The notes beneath the pieces are model-generated. The model was not told the origin of the DNA, made no database searches, and saw only the letters and a list, made by a program, of their open reading frames with translations. Shown one piece after another: positions 36,031 through 44,401 of a stretch of 64,000 bases of DNA. Numbering within the stretch: the stretch's first letter is position 1; every line of letters begins with the position of its first letter. The stretch is from Lysobacterales bacterium (GTDB lineage Bacteria; Pseudomonadota; Gammaproteobacteria; Xanthomonadales; Rhodanobacteraceae): positions 930,001 to 994,000 of the forward strand of contig JADJHN010000001.1 of NCBI GenBank assembly GCA_016707485.1, written 5' to 3'. Both the position numbers and the translations under genes were made by a program.

Positions 36031-36200
36031 GATGCAACAAGACCGTTTGAGGAAATGCAGTCTGACAACCGTTTTGTCACCCGCTTTGCACTGACAGCGC
36101 AGTACGTAACAAAGGAACAATCAATGACCAGCAGAAGCCCGAATGCTGAGGGCAAAGGCATCACTTGCCCGGGGTTGACGGGAAGTCTCTTGAGGAATTG

Positions 36201-36425
36201 TTATGCGCCGTCACGGCTGCAGCACGAGCTGCCCAGCTGGATTGGCGGGCATTTGACGGTGCCATACGAACAAAAAACGCAACAGTCACCCGGCAGAGGC
36301 TTTAAAAGCTCATGGCACGAACAGCACTCATAGAACCACTGGCACGCATTGGTTGGCATTGTCTCGGTCTTTTGGAATCCGCAGCTTGGACAGGTAATGG
36401 TGGACTGAAGCTCTAGATTTGACAT
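36201..36425 (-). CDS. GDCCVxC-domain protein
   Basis: Product of 74 residues with a zinc-ribbon-like N-terminus (ITCPSCGFQKTETMP, then CQWFYECCSCHELLKPLPG) and the diagnostic GDCCVFCSYGTVKCPPIQ motif. The family is known as GDCCVxC domain-containing (seleno)protein; here the codons are Cys. It often pairs with a MerC-like membrane protein, as here, where it overlaps that gene by 13 bases. The TAA stop is inside the GCATAAC box of attC 5. Role in metal or selenium handling is inferred. Confidence 0.85.
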   Translation of the reverse strand: MSNLELQSTITCPSCGFQKTETMPTNACQWFYECCSCHELLKPLPGDCCVFCSYGTVKCPPIQLGSSCCSRDGA

Positions 36426-36805
36426 TGCGGTTTCTTCACAGGATGGAAGATGTCAAGCAGCGACACGGTCAGCATGAGGCCAAGGCCCGTATAGAACAAA
36501 TAAATGCTCCAGTCGTAGTGCCAGAAGGCAAACAGTGCCGCGAGGACAGCCACTGGCCCGGCTATGGAAAGTAGCCCGCGAGAGACCACGCGATGCCGAT
36601 ACCAGCTAATGCAGTTCGCTACCAGAGCTAGGACGACTAGAGCAGGAATCAGTTTGCGAAAAAGAAACCCCTCATAGCTAGACAAGAAGCCGATGCCAAG
36701 AGTGGCGCCCAGTGCGCCGAGTGCTGGGAAGCAGCCGGCACATGACATTGCGGCAAAGAGCGTACCGAAGCTGCTGGTCTTATCAATTAATGCAGGAATT
36801 TTCAT
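36413..36805 (-). CDS. MerC-like membrane transporter
   Basis: Product of 130 residues with four hydrophobic helices and an N-terminal CAGCFPALGALGATLGIG segment, where the CxxC-type Cys pair sits in the first membrane helix as in MerC. MerC family members move Hg(II) across the inner membrane. No merR, merA or merP is nearby, so mercury resistance is only one possibility. First gene of a two-gene cassette, overlapping the GDCCVxC gene. Confidence 0.8.
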   Translation of the reverse strand: MKIPALIDKTSSFGTLFAAMSCAGCFPALGALGATLGIGFLSSYEGFLFRKLIPALVVLALVANCISWYRHRVVSRGLLSIAGPVAVLAALFAFWHYDWSIYLFYTGLGLMLTVSLLDIFHPVKKPQCQI

Positions 36806-36838
36806 GTCGAGTCCAAGTGTGAAAAAAGTAGGTTAGGC

Positions 36839-37196
36839 GCATAACTATAAGTAGACCCCAAAAACGGGGTGTGGCGGGCATGGTCAGGTCGGGATTGCTG
36901 TCCGTCAAGCAATTTTCCTGCAAGAAATCAGGGCATTGCCGATTCCGCCGATGCTCGCTTTTCCTGAACATGGCTGCGTTATCTGCGATGGATGAGGGCG
37001 TAATGGAATACATGCAGCAAAGCGAGTGCGTAACAGACCTCGGGAAAACGCCGCAGGAACCTCGCCTGATGGACGCAGCCTTTCGCCCCCCCCCTTCAAT
37101 GTGAAGGGTTAGAGGCCAAGTGCCGCCTTGAGGGAGTGTTCAAGTGTGCATCATTCGCACGCAGTTGATGGGAAGTCTCTTGAGGAATTGTTGGCT
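36839..37196 (-). repeat. attC site 6, disrupted, with the right end of a third IS110-type element
   Basis: Boxes GCATAAC (36839-36845) and GTTGGC (37190-37195) bound about 360 bases. The last part (37161-37186, GTTGATGGGAAGTCTCTTGA plus GGA) matches the right tip of the two IS110 copies, followed by ATTGTTGGC. Sequence further in does not match those copies, so this is the stump of a related but different element. The interior also has a C tract of about ten bases near 37087 and a CCCC-AAAAA-CGGGG hairpin near 36860. No gene is supported inside. Confidence 0.6.
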
Positions 37197-37201
37197 GCCG
37201 T

Positions 37202-37621
37202 TTACCTCAGCCAGCCGCGTGCAATCCCTTTCCGGCTGAGCAAGACAAGGCCAACGCCGACAACCAGCACAATCCCCTGCATGACGACAGCAACAGGACC
37301 AGCCAAGCTCGCACCGTCTGCCAGCACGAACAGCCCAAAATCCTGCACGAGAATGCCGAGCAGGGACAGGACGAGAACAGGCAGTGCCCACCTCTTCCCC
37401 AGAATCAATCCAATGGAACCCAACACTCCACCAAACACTGCAATTGCGGTAGCGGCGACCGCCCAGCCAGGGCGAGCCGCGTAAAGCGCTTGCTGTGCCT
37501 CAGGAAGCTTGGCGAGGTCTTCCGGCGAAAGCCGAAGATCGAAGAAGAATGCAATGCAACCAAGCAGGTTCCACAGTAACGCAACGACCGCAACGACCTT
37601 GAACCATGCAGGCGTCTTCAT
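37202..37621 (-). CDS. Small integral membrane protein, cassette gene
   Basis: Product of 139 residues with four hydrophobic segments (WFKVVAVVALLWNLLGCIAF, AVAATAIAVFGGVLGSIGLI, ALPVLVLSLLGILVQDFGLF, AGPVAVVMQGIVLVVGVGLV). No family name is certain. The layout of cassette orientation with a stop a few bases before the attC 6 box supports a real cassette gene. Upstream bases 37622-37788 contain a possible -10 (GATAAT) on the minus strand and no other gene. Confidence 0.72.
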   Translation of the reverse strand: MKTPAWFKVVAVVALLWNLLGCIAFFFDLRLSPEDLAKLPEAQQALYAARPGWAVAATAIAVFGGVLGSIGLILGKRWALPVLVLSLLGILVQDFGLFVLADGASLAGPVAVVMQGIVLVVGVGLVLLSRKGIARGWLR

Positions 37622-37788
37622 TCGATCTCTCCCCGGATTGCGAAAGAAATATCTTGGGACAACTTATGCAAGGAATCAACGGCGACGATCCATTATCCGC
37701 TGAATTGACGTGTCAGGTCGCACTGCACGCACAGCGCGCCGATGTTAGTTTGCAAAACCTGACAAAAGCTCGCGAGCAATCTCCATGT

Positions 37789-37859
37789 GACCCCACGCCT
37801 GTACTCAACCGCGGTGACCGCGTAGCGGGATCACGGTTGACTTCGGCGAACTGTCAGCC
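37789..37859 (-). repeat. attC site 7 (degenerate)
   Basis: On the minus strand GGCTGACAG begins the site and TCAACCGTGA pairs with TCACCGCGGTTGA around a CCGC-TAC-GCGG hairpin. The end reads CAGGCGTGGGG where a typical site has CAGGCGTTAGG, so this box has decayed. It follows the stop of the VOC gene by two bases, as expected for its own attC. Confidence 0.65.
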
Positions 37860-37860
37860 A

Positions 37861-38268
37861 TCATTCGCCAGCCCGTGCGTTGTACGACCCGAACGCCCAG
37901 AAGTAGCCCTCGGAATCCTTGCAAGAATAGCCACGCCCCCCTACGGCTTGTCTTCGATGGGGGTGACAATCTCGGCCCTGGCAGCAACCGCGTGCTGACG
38001 GTGCGAGTCGGGATCGGCGACGTAGACGATGATTTCAGCCCACGCCCCCCAGTTCGCGCGGCGACTTGCACAAGTGTGGAAATGGACAGGCTTCGGCAGA
38101 CCTGAGCATGACCCCACCGTTGCCTGGTGTCAGGTGCGCATGCAGGATCGTATCGTTGTCTCCGGGAATGACAGTACGTTCCTGGAAGCCAAAGGCGCGA
38201 CCCAGCCACTCAATCGCTGTGGGTGCGTTGTGATAGACGATACCTGGTGTGATGGTTGGAATGGACAT
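37861..38268 (-). pseudogene. VOC (glyoxalase/bleomycin-resistance-like) protein, two frameshifts
   Basis: The ATG at 38268, preceded by CTGGAGGCAGC, encodes SIPTITPGIVYHNAPTAIEW and continues to SPRELGG. A run of six C at 38045-38050 shifts the frame, then AEIIVYVADPDSHRQHAVAA follows up to EDKP. A second run of six C at 37936-37941 shifts it again, then GGRGYSCKDSEGYFWAFGSY closes the domain before TGA. The pattern is of the PhnB-like VOC group. Both breaks are in homopolymers, so sequencing error is possible. Confidence 0.75.
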
Positions 38269-38300
38269 GCTGCCTCCAGGGTCAGGAATGACGGCTAACG

Positions 38301-38658
38301 CCTTTTGTCTAGCATTTTCCGTAGTGTAATCGCCGAGAACCGGCGTGCGTGTCCGATAACGCCTCGGTGACAACAGCAGCGTAATCGGCAGGGATCGCAC
38401 GCGGGATCTCGCGCTCCGTGCCCGAACAGTTGCCCGAGGAGAACCTCGTACGGAAAAGCATGGGGCCGGGCGCGATGCTCTCGGCCAACGCGCCATCAAC
38501 GACGCTACCAGAGCGCGCAGTCACCGGCCTTGTTGATCGTTGGTGAACGCGCTGCCCCGGCGGATTGCCTGAACTGGTTACGGGCGCAAGCATTGACCAT
38601 CGCGGTGGATAAAGCGCATGTTCTGCGGGCTGCCTGACAACGAAGGAAAGCCCATCCC
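38301..38658. other. Gap between the cassette array and cysK
   Basis: A GGCTAACG half-box at 38293-38300 marks the right edge of the cassette array; its partner half is not recognisable. The next 358 bases up to cysK contain no integrase, no attI that I can identify and no convincing gene. A minus-strand frame of about 120 codons is present but shows no family features. Confidence 0.5.
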
Positions 38659-39615
38659 ATGACGTACGCATCCATCCTCGACACGATCGGCAATACCCCG
38701 ATCGTCAAGCTGCAACGGCTCGCCCCGCAAGGCATCGATCTCTTCGTCAAGGTGGAGTCGTTCAATCCCGGCGGCTCGGTCAAGGATCGCCTCGCACTGG
38801 CGGTCGTCCTTGATGCCGAGAAAAGTGGCAAATTGAAACCCGGCCAGACCATTATCGAGGCGACCTCGGGCAACACCGGCGTCGCCCTGGCGATGGTTGC
38901 CGCCGCGCGCGGCTATCCCTTTGTCGCGGTGATGGCGGAAACCTTCTCGATCGAACGACGCAAGCTGATCCGCGCCTATGGCGGCAAGGTTATCCTGACT
39001 CCGGCCGCCGCGCGCGGCACCGGCATGGTCGCCAAGGCCCGCGAACTGGCTGAAAAACACGGCTGGTTCCTCAGCGCCCAGTTCGACAACCCGGCCAACC
39101 CGGCCTGGCATCGCAACACCACCGGCCCGGAAATCCTGCGTGATTTTGCCGGCAAGCGCCTCGACTATTTTGTCAGCGGCTGGGGCACCGGCGGCACCCT
39201 GACCGGTGTCGGCGAAATGTTGCGACTGGCGCGTCCGGAAGTGCAGATCATCGCCACGGAGCCGGCGGCCGCGGCAATGCTCTCGGGCGAGGAATGGAAG
39301 CCGCACAAGATCCAGGGCTGGACGCCCGACCTGATTCCGAGCGTGCTCAATCGCGAGGTCGCGCATCGCATCCTGCGCGTCGACGACACTCACGCCCGCG
39401 ATACCGCCCGCTTGCTCGCGCAAAAGGAAGGCATCTTTGCCGGTATTTCGGCGGGTGCAACGCTGGCCAGTGCTTTGGAAATCGCCGCAGAGGCGAAGCC
39501 GGGTTCGGTGATCCTGGCAATGCTGCCCGACACCGGCGAGCGTTACCTGTCGACCTTCCTGTTCGAGGGCGTCAACGAAGGTTCCGACGATGAGTGGCTG
39601 GAATCATTGGGCTGA
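38659..39615 (+). CDS. cysK: Cysteine synthase A (O-acetylserine sulfhydrylase)
   Basis: PLP enzyme that makes cysteine from O-acetylserine and sulfide. The 318-residue product has the PLP lysine in NPGGSVKDRLAL (about residue 41), the substrate loop TSGNTGVALAMV, the glycine-rich phosphate-binding WGTGGTLTGVGEML and the late AGISAGATLASAL. A GAAGGAAAG ribosome-binding site precedes the ATG. First chromosomal gene after the cassette cluster, transcribed away from it. Confidence 0.95.
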   Translation: MTYASILDTIGNTPIVKLQRLAPQGIDLFVKVESFNPGGSVKDRLALAVVLDAEKSGKLKPGQTIIEATSGNTGVALAMVAAARGYPFVAVMAETFSIERRKLIRAYGGKVILTPAAARGTGMVAKARELAEKHGWFLSAQFDNPANPAWHRNTTGPEILRDFAGKRLDYFVSGWGTGGTLTGVGEMLRLARPEVQIIATEPAAAAMLSGEEWKPHKIQGWTPDLIPSVLNREVAHRILRVDDTHARDTARLLAQKEGIFAGISAGATLASALEIAAEAKPGSVILAMLPDTGERYLSTFLFEGVNEGSDDEWLESLG

Positions 39616-39727
39616 CGATCGACTCCGCGCCGGGATTGGCGGCGACATGCAAACTGTGCCCACCATCAAGGTTTGCCCTGCACCGCCACCTTAGCCTGAG
39701 GGCCAGGGTATTGAGCAAGGTCGATCC

Positions 39728-41539
39728 ATGTTGATGTCCAGGTCATCGCGCATCCTGCTGCTCCTCGCGTTGGGTGTGACAGGCGTGGCCGTGGCCCAGT
39801 CTCCCAGCCACCGACCGGATGCCGGCATGCGCAGTGGTTTCGAGCGCGCGGATACGGGGCCATCGTCGGACGCCGATGCCGCCCGCTTCCTGACCCAGGC
39901 GACGTTCGGCCCGACCCTTGCCGACATCGCGCACCTGCGCAGTGTCGGTTACCAGGCGTGGTTGAACGAGCAGTTCGCGCGGCCGGTCTCGACCGAAATT
40001 CCGTATCTGGACTGGGTTGAAAACCTGCCGTCGACGCCGAGCGGCAACAACACCGTCAACGACGATACGCGCCTTGAAATCTGGACGATCAACGCGCTCG
40101 GCACGCCGGATCCGAGTCGCGGCATGGCCGTGCCGGGCGACCAATTGCGTCAGCGCGTGGCCTTTGCCTTGAGCGAGATTTTCGTCGTCTCGAACAAGAA
40201 CGGAACCCTGGCCTATCAGCCGTGGGCGCTGGCCAGCTGGTACGACATGCTGGCGACCAACGCGTTCGGTAATTATCGCAACCTGCTCAAGGATGCGACC
40301 CTGCATCCGGCCATGGGCATCTATCTCACCCACATGCAGAACCAGAAAGCGGATACCACGCACAACATCCGGCCCGATGAAAACTACGCCCGCGAAGTGC
40401 TGCAACTGTTCTCGATCGGACTGGTCCAGTTGGCCGACGACGGCACACCGATCCTGAGTGGCGGACAGCCCATCCCCACCTATGGCCAGGCCAGTGTGCG
40501 CGGCTTCGCCGCCGTGCTGACCGGCTGGAACTGGAACAACACCGGTTGCGGACCGAGCACCTATGTCTGTTGCGACGAAAGCAACTATGCCAACTGCGGC
40601 CGCTATGGTTACAACCTGCCGAGCTGGAAGCTGCCGATGCAGCCGATCGAGGCCTTCCACGACAATACCAGCGCGAAACAATTGCTCGACTATGCCGGCG
40701 TCGCGCTGCCCGCGGGCGTGCTGGCCGCAGGCGGCAACGCGGCGCAGGAACTCGATGTCGCGCTCGACAACATCTTCCATCATCCCAACGTCGGCCCCTT
40801 CATCGGCCGTCGCCTGATCCAGCGCCTGGTCACCAGCAATCCGTCGCCGGCCTATGTGCAGCGGGTCGCTGCCGCGTTCAACAACAACGGCAGCGGTGTG
40901 CGCGGTGATCTCAAGGCGACCGTAAGCGCCATCCTGCTCGATCCCGAGGCACGCTTTGGCCAATGGATGTTTCCCTCCACTTTCGGCAAGTTGCGCGAGC
41001 CGCTGCTCAAGAACACCCAGCTCTGGCGGGCGATGAGCGCGACCACCGAAAGTGGCCGCATCGAGACGCTGAGCCCCTATCCCGGCATCGAGGACTGGTA
41101 TGGCCAGGGGCCGCTGCGCTCGCAATCGGTTTTCAATTTCTTCGCGCCCGACTATCGCCACAGCGGCGAGATCAGCAACCTTGGCCTGGTCAGCCCGGAG
41201 TTCCAGATCCTCAGCGACATCACCTCGGTGGCGACCAACAACCGCCTGTTCAGCCTGGCCTTCTGCTGGCACTCCGACGGCGGCAGCTGTTGGGAGAACG
41301 GCCATGGGGCAACGCTGTATCTGGATACCGCGCGCGATGCGCCACTGGCTGCCAGCAATCCCTCGGCGCTGCTGGATCGTTACAGCGTGTTGTTCATGTC
41401 GGGCCAGATGTCGCCGTCCATGCATCAGACCCTGCTGACGCGGCTGAATGCGATCAGCGGCAGCACACGCGGGCGCCAGCGCGTGCAGCACGCCTTGTAC
41501 CTGATCCTCAATTCCCCCGAATATTCGATCCAGAAGTGA
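39728..41539 (+). CDS. DUF1800 exported protein
   Basis: Product of 603 residues with a signal peptide (RILLLLALGVTGVAVA). The DUF1800 pattern is visible: AARFLTQATFGPTLADIAHL, RQRVAFALSEIFVVSNKNG, NYAREVLQLFSIGLVQL, FIGRRLIQRLVTSNPSPAYV and SPEFQILSDI. The family has no assigned chemistry. It is followed seven bases later by a DUF1501 gene, the usual partner. Confidence 0.9.
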   Translation: MLMSRSSRILLLLALGVTGVAVAQSPSHRPDAGMRSGFERADTGPSSDADAARFLTQATFGPTLADIAHLRSVGYQAWLNEQFARPVSTEIPYLDWVENLPSTPSGNNTVNDDTRLEIWTINALGTPDPSRGMAVPGDQLRQRVAFALSEIFVVSNKNGTLAYQPWALASWYDMLATNAFGNYRNLLKDATLHPAMGIYLTHMQNQKADTTHNIRPDENYAREVLQLFSIGLVQLADDGTPILSGGQPIPTYGQASVRGFAAVLTGWNWNNTGCGPSTYVCCDESNYANCGRYGYNLPSWKLPMQPIEAFHDNTSAKQLLDYAGVALPAGVLAAGGNAAQELDVALDNIFHHPNVGPFIGRRLIQRLVTSNPSPAYVQRVAAAFNNNGSGVRGDLKATVSAILLDPEARFGQWMFPSTFGKLREPLLKNTQLWRAMSATTESGRIETLSPYPGIEDWYGQGPLRSQSVFNFFAPDYRHSGEISNLGLVSPEFQILSDITSVATNNRLFSLAFCWHSDGGSCWENGHGATLYLDTARDAPLAASNPSALLDRYSVLFMSGQMSPSMHQTLLTRLNAISGSTRGRQRVQHALYLILNSPEYSIQK

Positions 41540-41546
41540 GCGCAGC

Positions 41547-42986
41547 ATGTCGAGCAGCCGCCGCCGATTCCTCAAGCAAGGCCTGACCGCCCTTGGCGCC
41601 GCCAGTGTCTGCGGCGCGTTCGGCAATCTCAAGGTGCTGGCCGCCGCGGCCGCCAACACCAGGTTCCCGCCCGGCGATTACAAGGCGCTGGTGTGCATCT
41701 TCCTGCATGGCGGCAACGACAGCTTCAACAGCATCGTTCCCTACAGCGCAACCGAATACGCGGCCTATCGCAGTTCGCGCAGCGTGCTGGTCGCCAATGG
41801 CGGCATCGCCTTCGACCAGGCCACGATCCAGGCACAGGCCTTGTCGCCACTGGCCGCGGGCGGCGGCTTGCCCGGCGGCGTGCCCAGCGATGGCGGCAGC
41901 TACGGCGTGCATCCGGCCCTGGCCGAACTTCGCCAATTGTTCAATACGGGACATGCAGCGATTGTTGCCAATGTCGGTACGCTGCTGTATCCGACTTCGC
42001 AGGCCGCATACCAGGCCGGCACCATCGCCGTGCCGCCGCAGTTGTTCTCGCATCTGGACCAGTCGACCTATTGGCAGACGTCGCGCCCCGACGATGCCAA
42101 TGCCAACGGCTGGGGCGGACGCATTGCCGACCGCCTGCACACCTCCAATGCCGGCCCGCTGCCGATGTGCGTGAGTCTCTCCAGCAACAACCTGTTCCAG
42201 CGTGGCGATGTCGTCGACAGCTACTCGGTGTCACCCGAAGGTGTCGAAAAAATGAGCTATCTCGGCGACGGCCCGGAGTCCTGGGTGATTCCGCCCAACG
42301 CGGAGGGCATCGCCGCCTACAACGCGTTGCTCGCGGCCGACACCCAGGAGCATGTGTTCGAGCGCGCCTTCGCCGACCGCTCGCGCAATGCGATTGCCAA
42401 TTATGAATTCGTGGACGCCGCGCTGAGCGCTGCGCCACCGCTGGCAACGCCATTCCCGGCAACATCCTTGGGCCAGCAGTTGCGCATGGCCGCGCGCCTG
42501 ATCCAGGTGCGTGCCGCGCTCGGCATGAGTCGCCAGGTGTTCTACGTTTCGGCCGGTGCGTATGACACGCACAACAATCAGGTCGACGACCAGCAGTGGA
42601 ACCTGAGCCAGTTGTCACAGGCGCTGAAGGCGTTCCATGAAGCCACCGTAGAGCTGGCCATCGACCAGTCCGTGACCAGCTTTACCGCTTCGGATTTCGG
42701 GCGCTCGCTCGGCGTCAATGTCGATGGCACCGATCACGGCTGGGGCGGCCATCACTTTGTCGTCGGCGGTGCCGTGCGCGGACAGCGCTTCTACGGCGCA
42801 ATGCCGTCGTTGCGGGATACCGCGAACCCGGACGATACCGGATTTGGCCAGATCATCCCGACCACGGCCGTCGACCAGTATGCCGCGACACTGGCCAAGT
42901 GGTTTGGCGTCAGCAACAGCGAAATTGCCGACATCTTCCCGTCGCTGGCGCACTTTGCCACCGCCGATCTGGGATTTCTCGGCTGA
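41547..42986 (+). CDS. DUF1501 protein, Tat-exported
   Basis: Product of 479 residues beginning SSSRRRFLKQGLTALGAASV, a twin-arginine signal. The mature part has the alkaline-phosphatase-like features of DUF1501: CIFLHGGNDSFNSIVPYS, FDQATIQAQALSPL, DTHNNQVDDQQWNLSQL and GTDHGWGGHHFVVGGAVRG. Paired with DUF1800, seven bases apart. In other bacteria this pair is exported together; the substrate is unknown. Confidence 0.92.
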   Translation: MSSSRRRFLKQGLTALGAASVCGAFGNLKVLAAAAANTRFPPGDYKALVCIFLHGGNDSFNSIVPYSATEYAAYRSSRSVLVANGGIAFDQATIQAQALSPLAAGGGLPGGVPSDGGSYGVHPALAELRQLFNTGHAAIVANVGTLLYPTSQAAYQAGTIAVPPQLFSHLDQSTYWQTSRPDDANANGWGGRIADRLHTSNAGPLPMCVSLSSNNLFQRGDVVDSYSVSPEGVEKMSYLGDGPESWVIPPNAEGIAAYNALLAADTQEHVFERAFADRSRNAIANYEFVDAALSAAPPLATPFPATSLGQQLRMAARLIQVRAALGMSRQVFYVSAGAYDTHNNQVDDQQWNLSQLSQALKAFHEATVELAIDQSVTSFTASDFGRSLGVNVDGTDHGWGGHHFVVGGAVRGQRFYGAMPSLRDTANPDDTGFGQIIPTTAVDQYAATLAKWFGVSNSEIADIFPSLAHFATADLGFLG

Positions 42987-43029
42987 TCGGCAGCGGGCAA
43001 CGCTGCCGGCCCGCGACCGGAAAGTGCGC

Positions 43030-43200
43030 CTTGCCCGGCGCGTGTAGAGCAGAGCTTGCTCGGCCGCAATCCCGCAAGCGAAGCAAGCTCCGCTCGACAA
43101 GAGCAGCGGTCCGATAAAGTCGAGCCCTTCGACAAGCTCAGGACATGCTTGCCCGGCTTCGGGCAACGAAAGCGGAGCGAGCTCCGCTTTACGAGGCGGG
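43030..43200. repeat. Intergenic repeat with CCTTCGACAAGCTCAGGAC element
   Basis: Between the DUF1501 gene and fba there are short repeated tracts: GCAAGC...GAAGCAAGCTCCGCTC, CCCTTCGACAAGCTCAGGAC and GGAGCGAGCTCCGC. A related element, GAGCCTGTCGAAGGATC, occurs at about 44946. These are dispersed proteobacterial intergenic repeats. No gene is visible. Confidence 0.5.
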
Positions 43201-43210
43201 GCTAGTGGAG

Positions 43211-44218
43211 TCAGCCGCCTTTCTTCCATTGGCCAAGTGCGGCCAGGCCGTTTTCGCGGGCACGCTGGGCAACCGTGCTCTGCGCGGCAGCGAAATTGGC
43301 CGCCATGTCCTTGCCCCATAGCTTGAGTGCGGCCTGCTGCATGGCCCGATAAGAGAACGACAACGGCCACGGATGCGGGCCCTGCTGGTTCATCGCATTG
43401 AGATGGGCGGTGGCGAGTTCGTCGGACTGGCCACCGGAAAGAAAGACGATACCCGGCAGCGAGGCCGGCACCGATGCCTTCAGGCAGCGAATCGTCGCAT
43501 CGGCAACATCGTCGATGTCGGATTGTTCATCGCAATCCTTGCCGGCCAGAACCATGCTGGCCTTGAGGATGGTGCCTTCAAGAAAGACGTTCTGCTCGTA
43601 CAGCGACGCGAACAGGCTGCGCAGGGTGGCTTCGGTCACTTCATAGCATTCGTCGATGTCATGCGAACCATCCATCAGCACTTCCGGTTCGACCATCGGC
43701 ACGATGCCGGCTTCCTGGCACAACGCCGCGTAACGGGCCAGCGCATGGCAATTGGCTTCGATGCAGGTGCCGCTCGGCGCATCGCCGCTGATCGTGATCA
43801 CCGCACGCCACTTGGCGAATTTGGCGCCGAGTTTGGCGTATTCGTTCAGACGCTCGCGCAGGCCATCGAGACCTTCGGTTACCAGCTCGCCCGGAAAACC
43901 GGCCAGCGGGAACGGTCCCTTGTCGACCTTGATGCCCGGCAGGATGCCGGCGTCGAGCATGAGCTTGGTGAACGGCACGCCGGCCTTGGTCGACTGGCGA
44001 ATCGTCTCGTCGTACAGGATCGCACCGGAGATGTGCTGGTTGAGGCCGGGCGTGGTCAGCAGCATCTCGCGATAGGCGCGGCGATTCTCTTCGGTGTTCG
44101 GCACGCCCACCGTGTCGAAGCGCTTCTTGATCGTGTTGTTGGATTCGTCGATGGCAATGATGCCCTTGCCCGGTGCCACCATCGCCTGGGCGATGCTTTC
44201 AAGCTGCTCGATACTCAT
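43211..44218 (-). CDS. Class I fructose-bisphosphate aldolase
   Basis: Glycolytic aldolase, Schiff-base type, 335 residues. It begins SIEQLESIAQAMVAPGKGII then AIDESNNTIKKRF; the Schiff-base Lys is expected in EGTILKASMVLAGK (about residue 221); WRAVITI and GIVFLSGGQSDE are also typical. Minus strand, at the end of the cluster pgk-pyk-(TonB-C protein)-fba. A class I aldolase in this place is common in Xanthomonadales. Confidence 0.93.
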   Translation of the reverse strand: MSIEQLESIAQAMVAPGKGIIAIDESNNTIKKRFDTVGVPNTEENRRAYREMLLTTPGLNQHISGAILYDETIRQSTKAGVPFTKLMLDAGILPGIKVDKGPFPLAGFPGELVTEGLDGLRERLNEYAKLGAKFAKWRAVITISGDAPSGTCIEANCHALARYAALCQEAGIVPMVEPEVLMDGSHDIDECYEVTEATLRSLFASLYEQNVFLEGTILKASMVLAGKDCDEQSDIDDVADATIRCLKASVPASLPGIVFLSGGQSDELATAHLNAMNQQGPHPWPLSFSYRAMQQAALKLWGKDMAANFAAAQSTVAQRARENGLAALGQWKKGG

Positions 44219-44401
44219 GGATGAACGACTCCGTAAAACAAACGCGTTATGCCGTCACGCAGGATGCTGGGTGCCGGACAGGGAGGGATGGGACTTTCAG
44301 GGGCGCGGAGTATAGGCCAGATCGCGTCGGACTGCAGTCCGCCCGGGTCCGCCATCGGCACACGGGCGACGCGTCAAAGCGTCGCAACGATCGTCGACAC
44401 A

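Larger units (their letters stand above)
34692..36196 (+). mobile_element. IS110-family (IS1111 group) insertion sequence, copy 2, intact
   Basis: About 1505 bp in attC 5, between GGCTTGAATGA and ATTGTTATGC. Subterminal inverted repeats AAGAGACTTCCCG and CGGGAAGTCTCTT. The target position matches that described for the IS1111-attC subgroup, which inserts into integron attC sites. The coding sequence is intact and is followed by about 350 non-coding bases. Confidence 0.9.

Noticed and set aside
38309..38671. Minus-strand frame of 120 codons before cysK as a possible integrase remnant
   Set aside because: No tyrosine-recombinase motifs (R, HxxR, Y) or the IntI-specific patch can be seen.
39743..41659. 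638-codon frame antisense to the DUF1800 gene
   Set aside because: No domain features; the plus-strand DUF1800/DUF1501 pair is clear.
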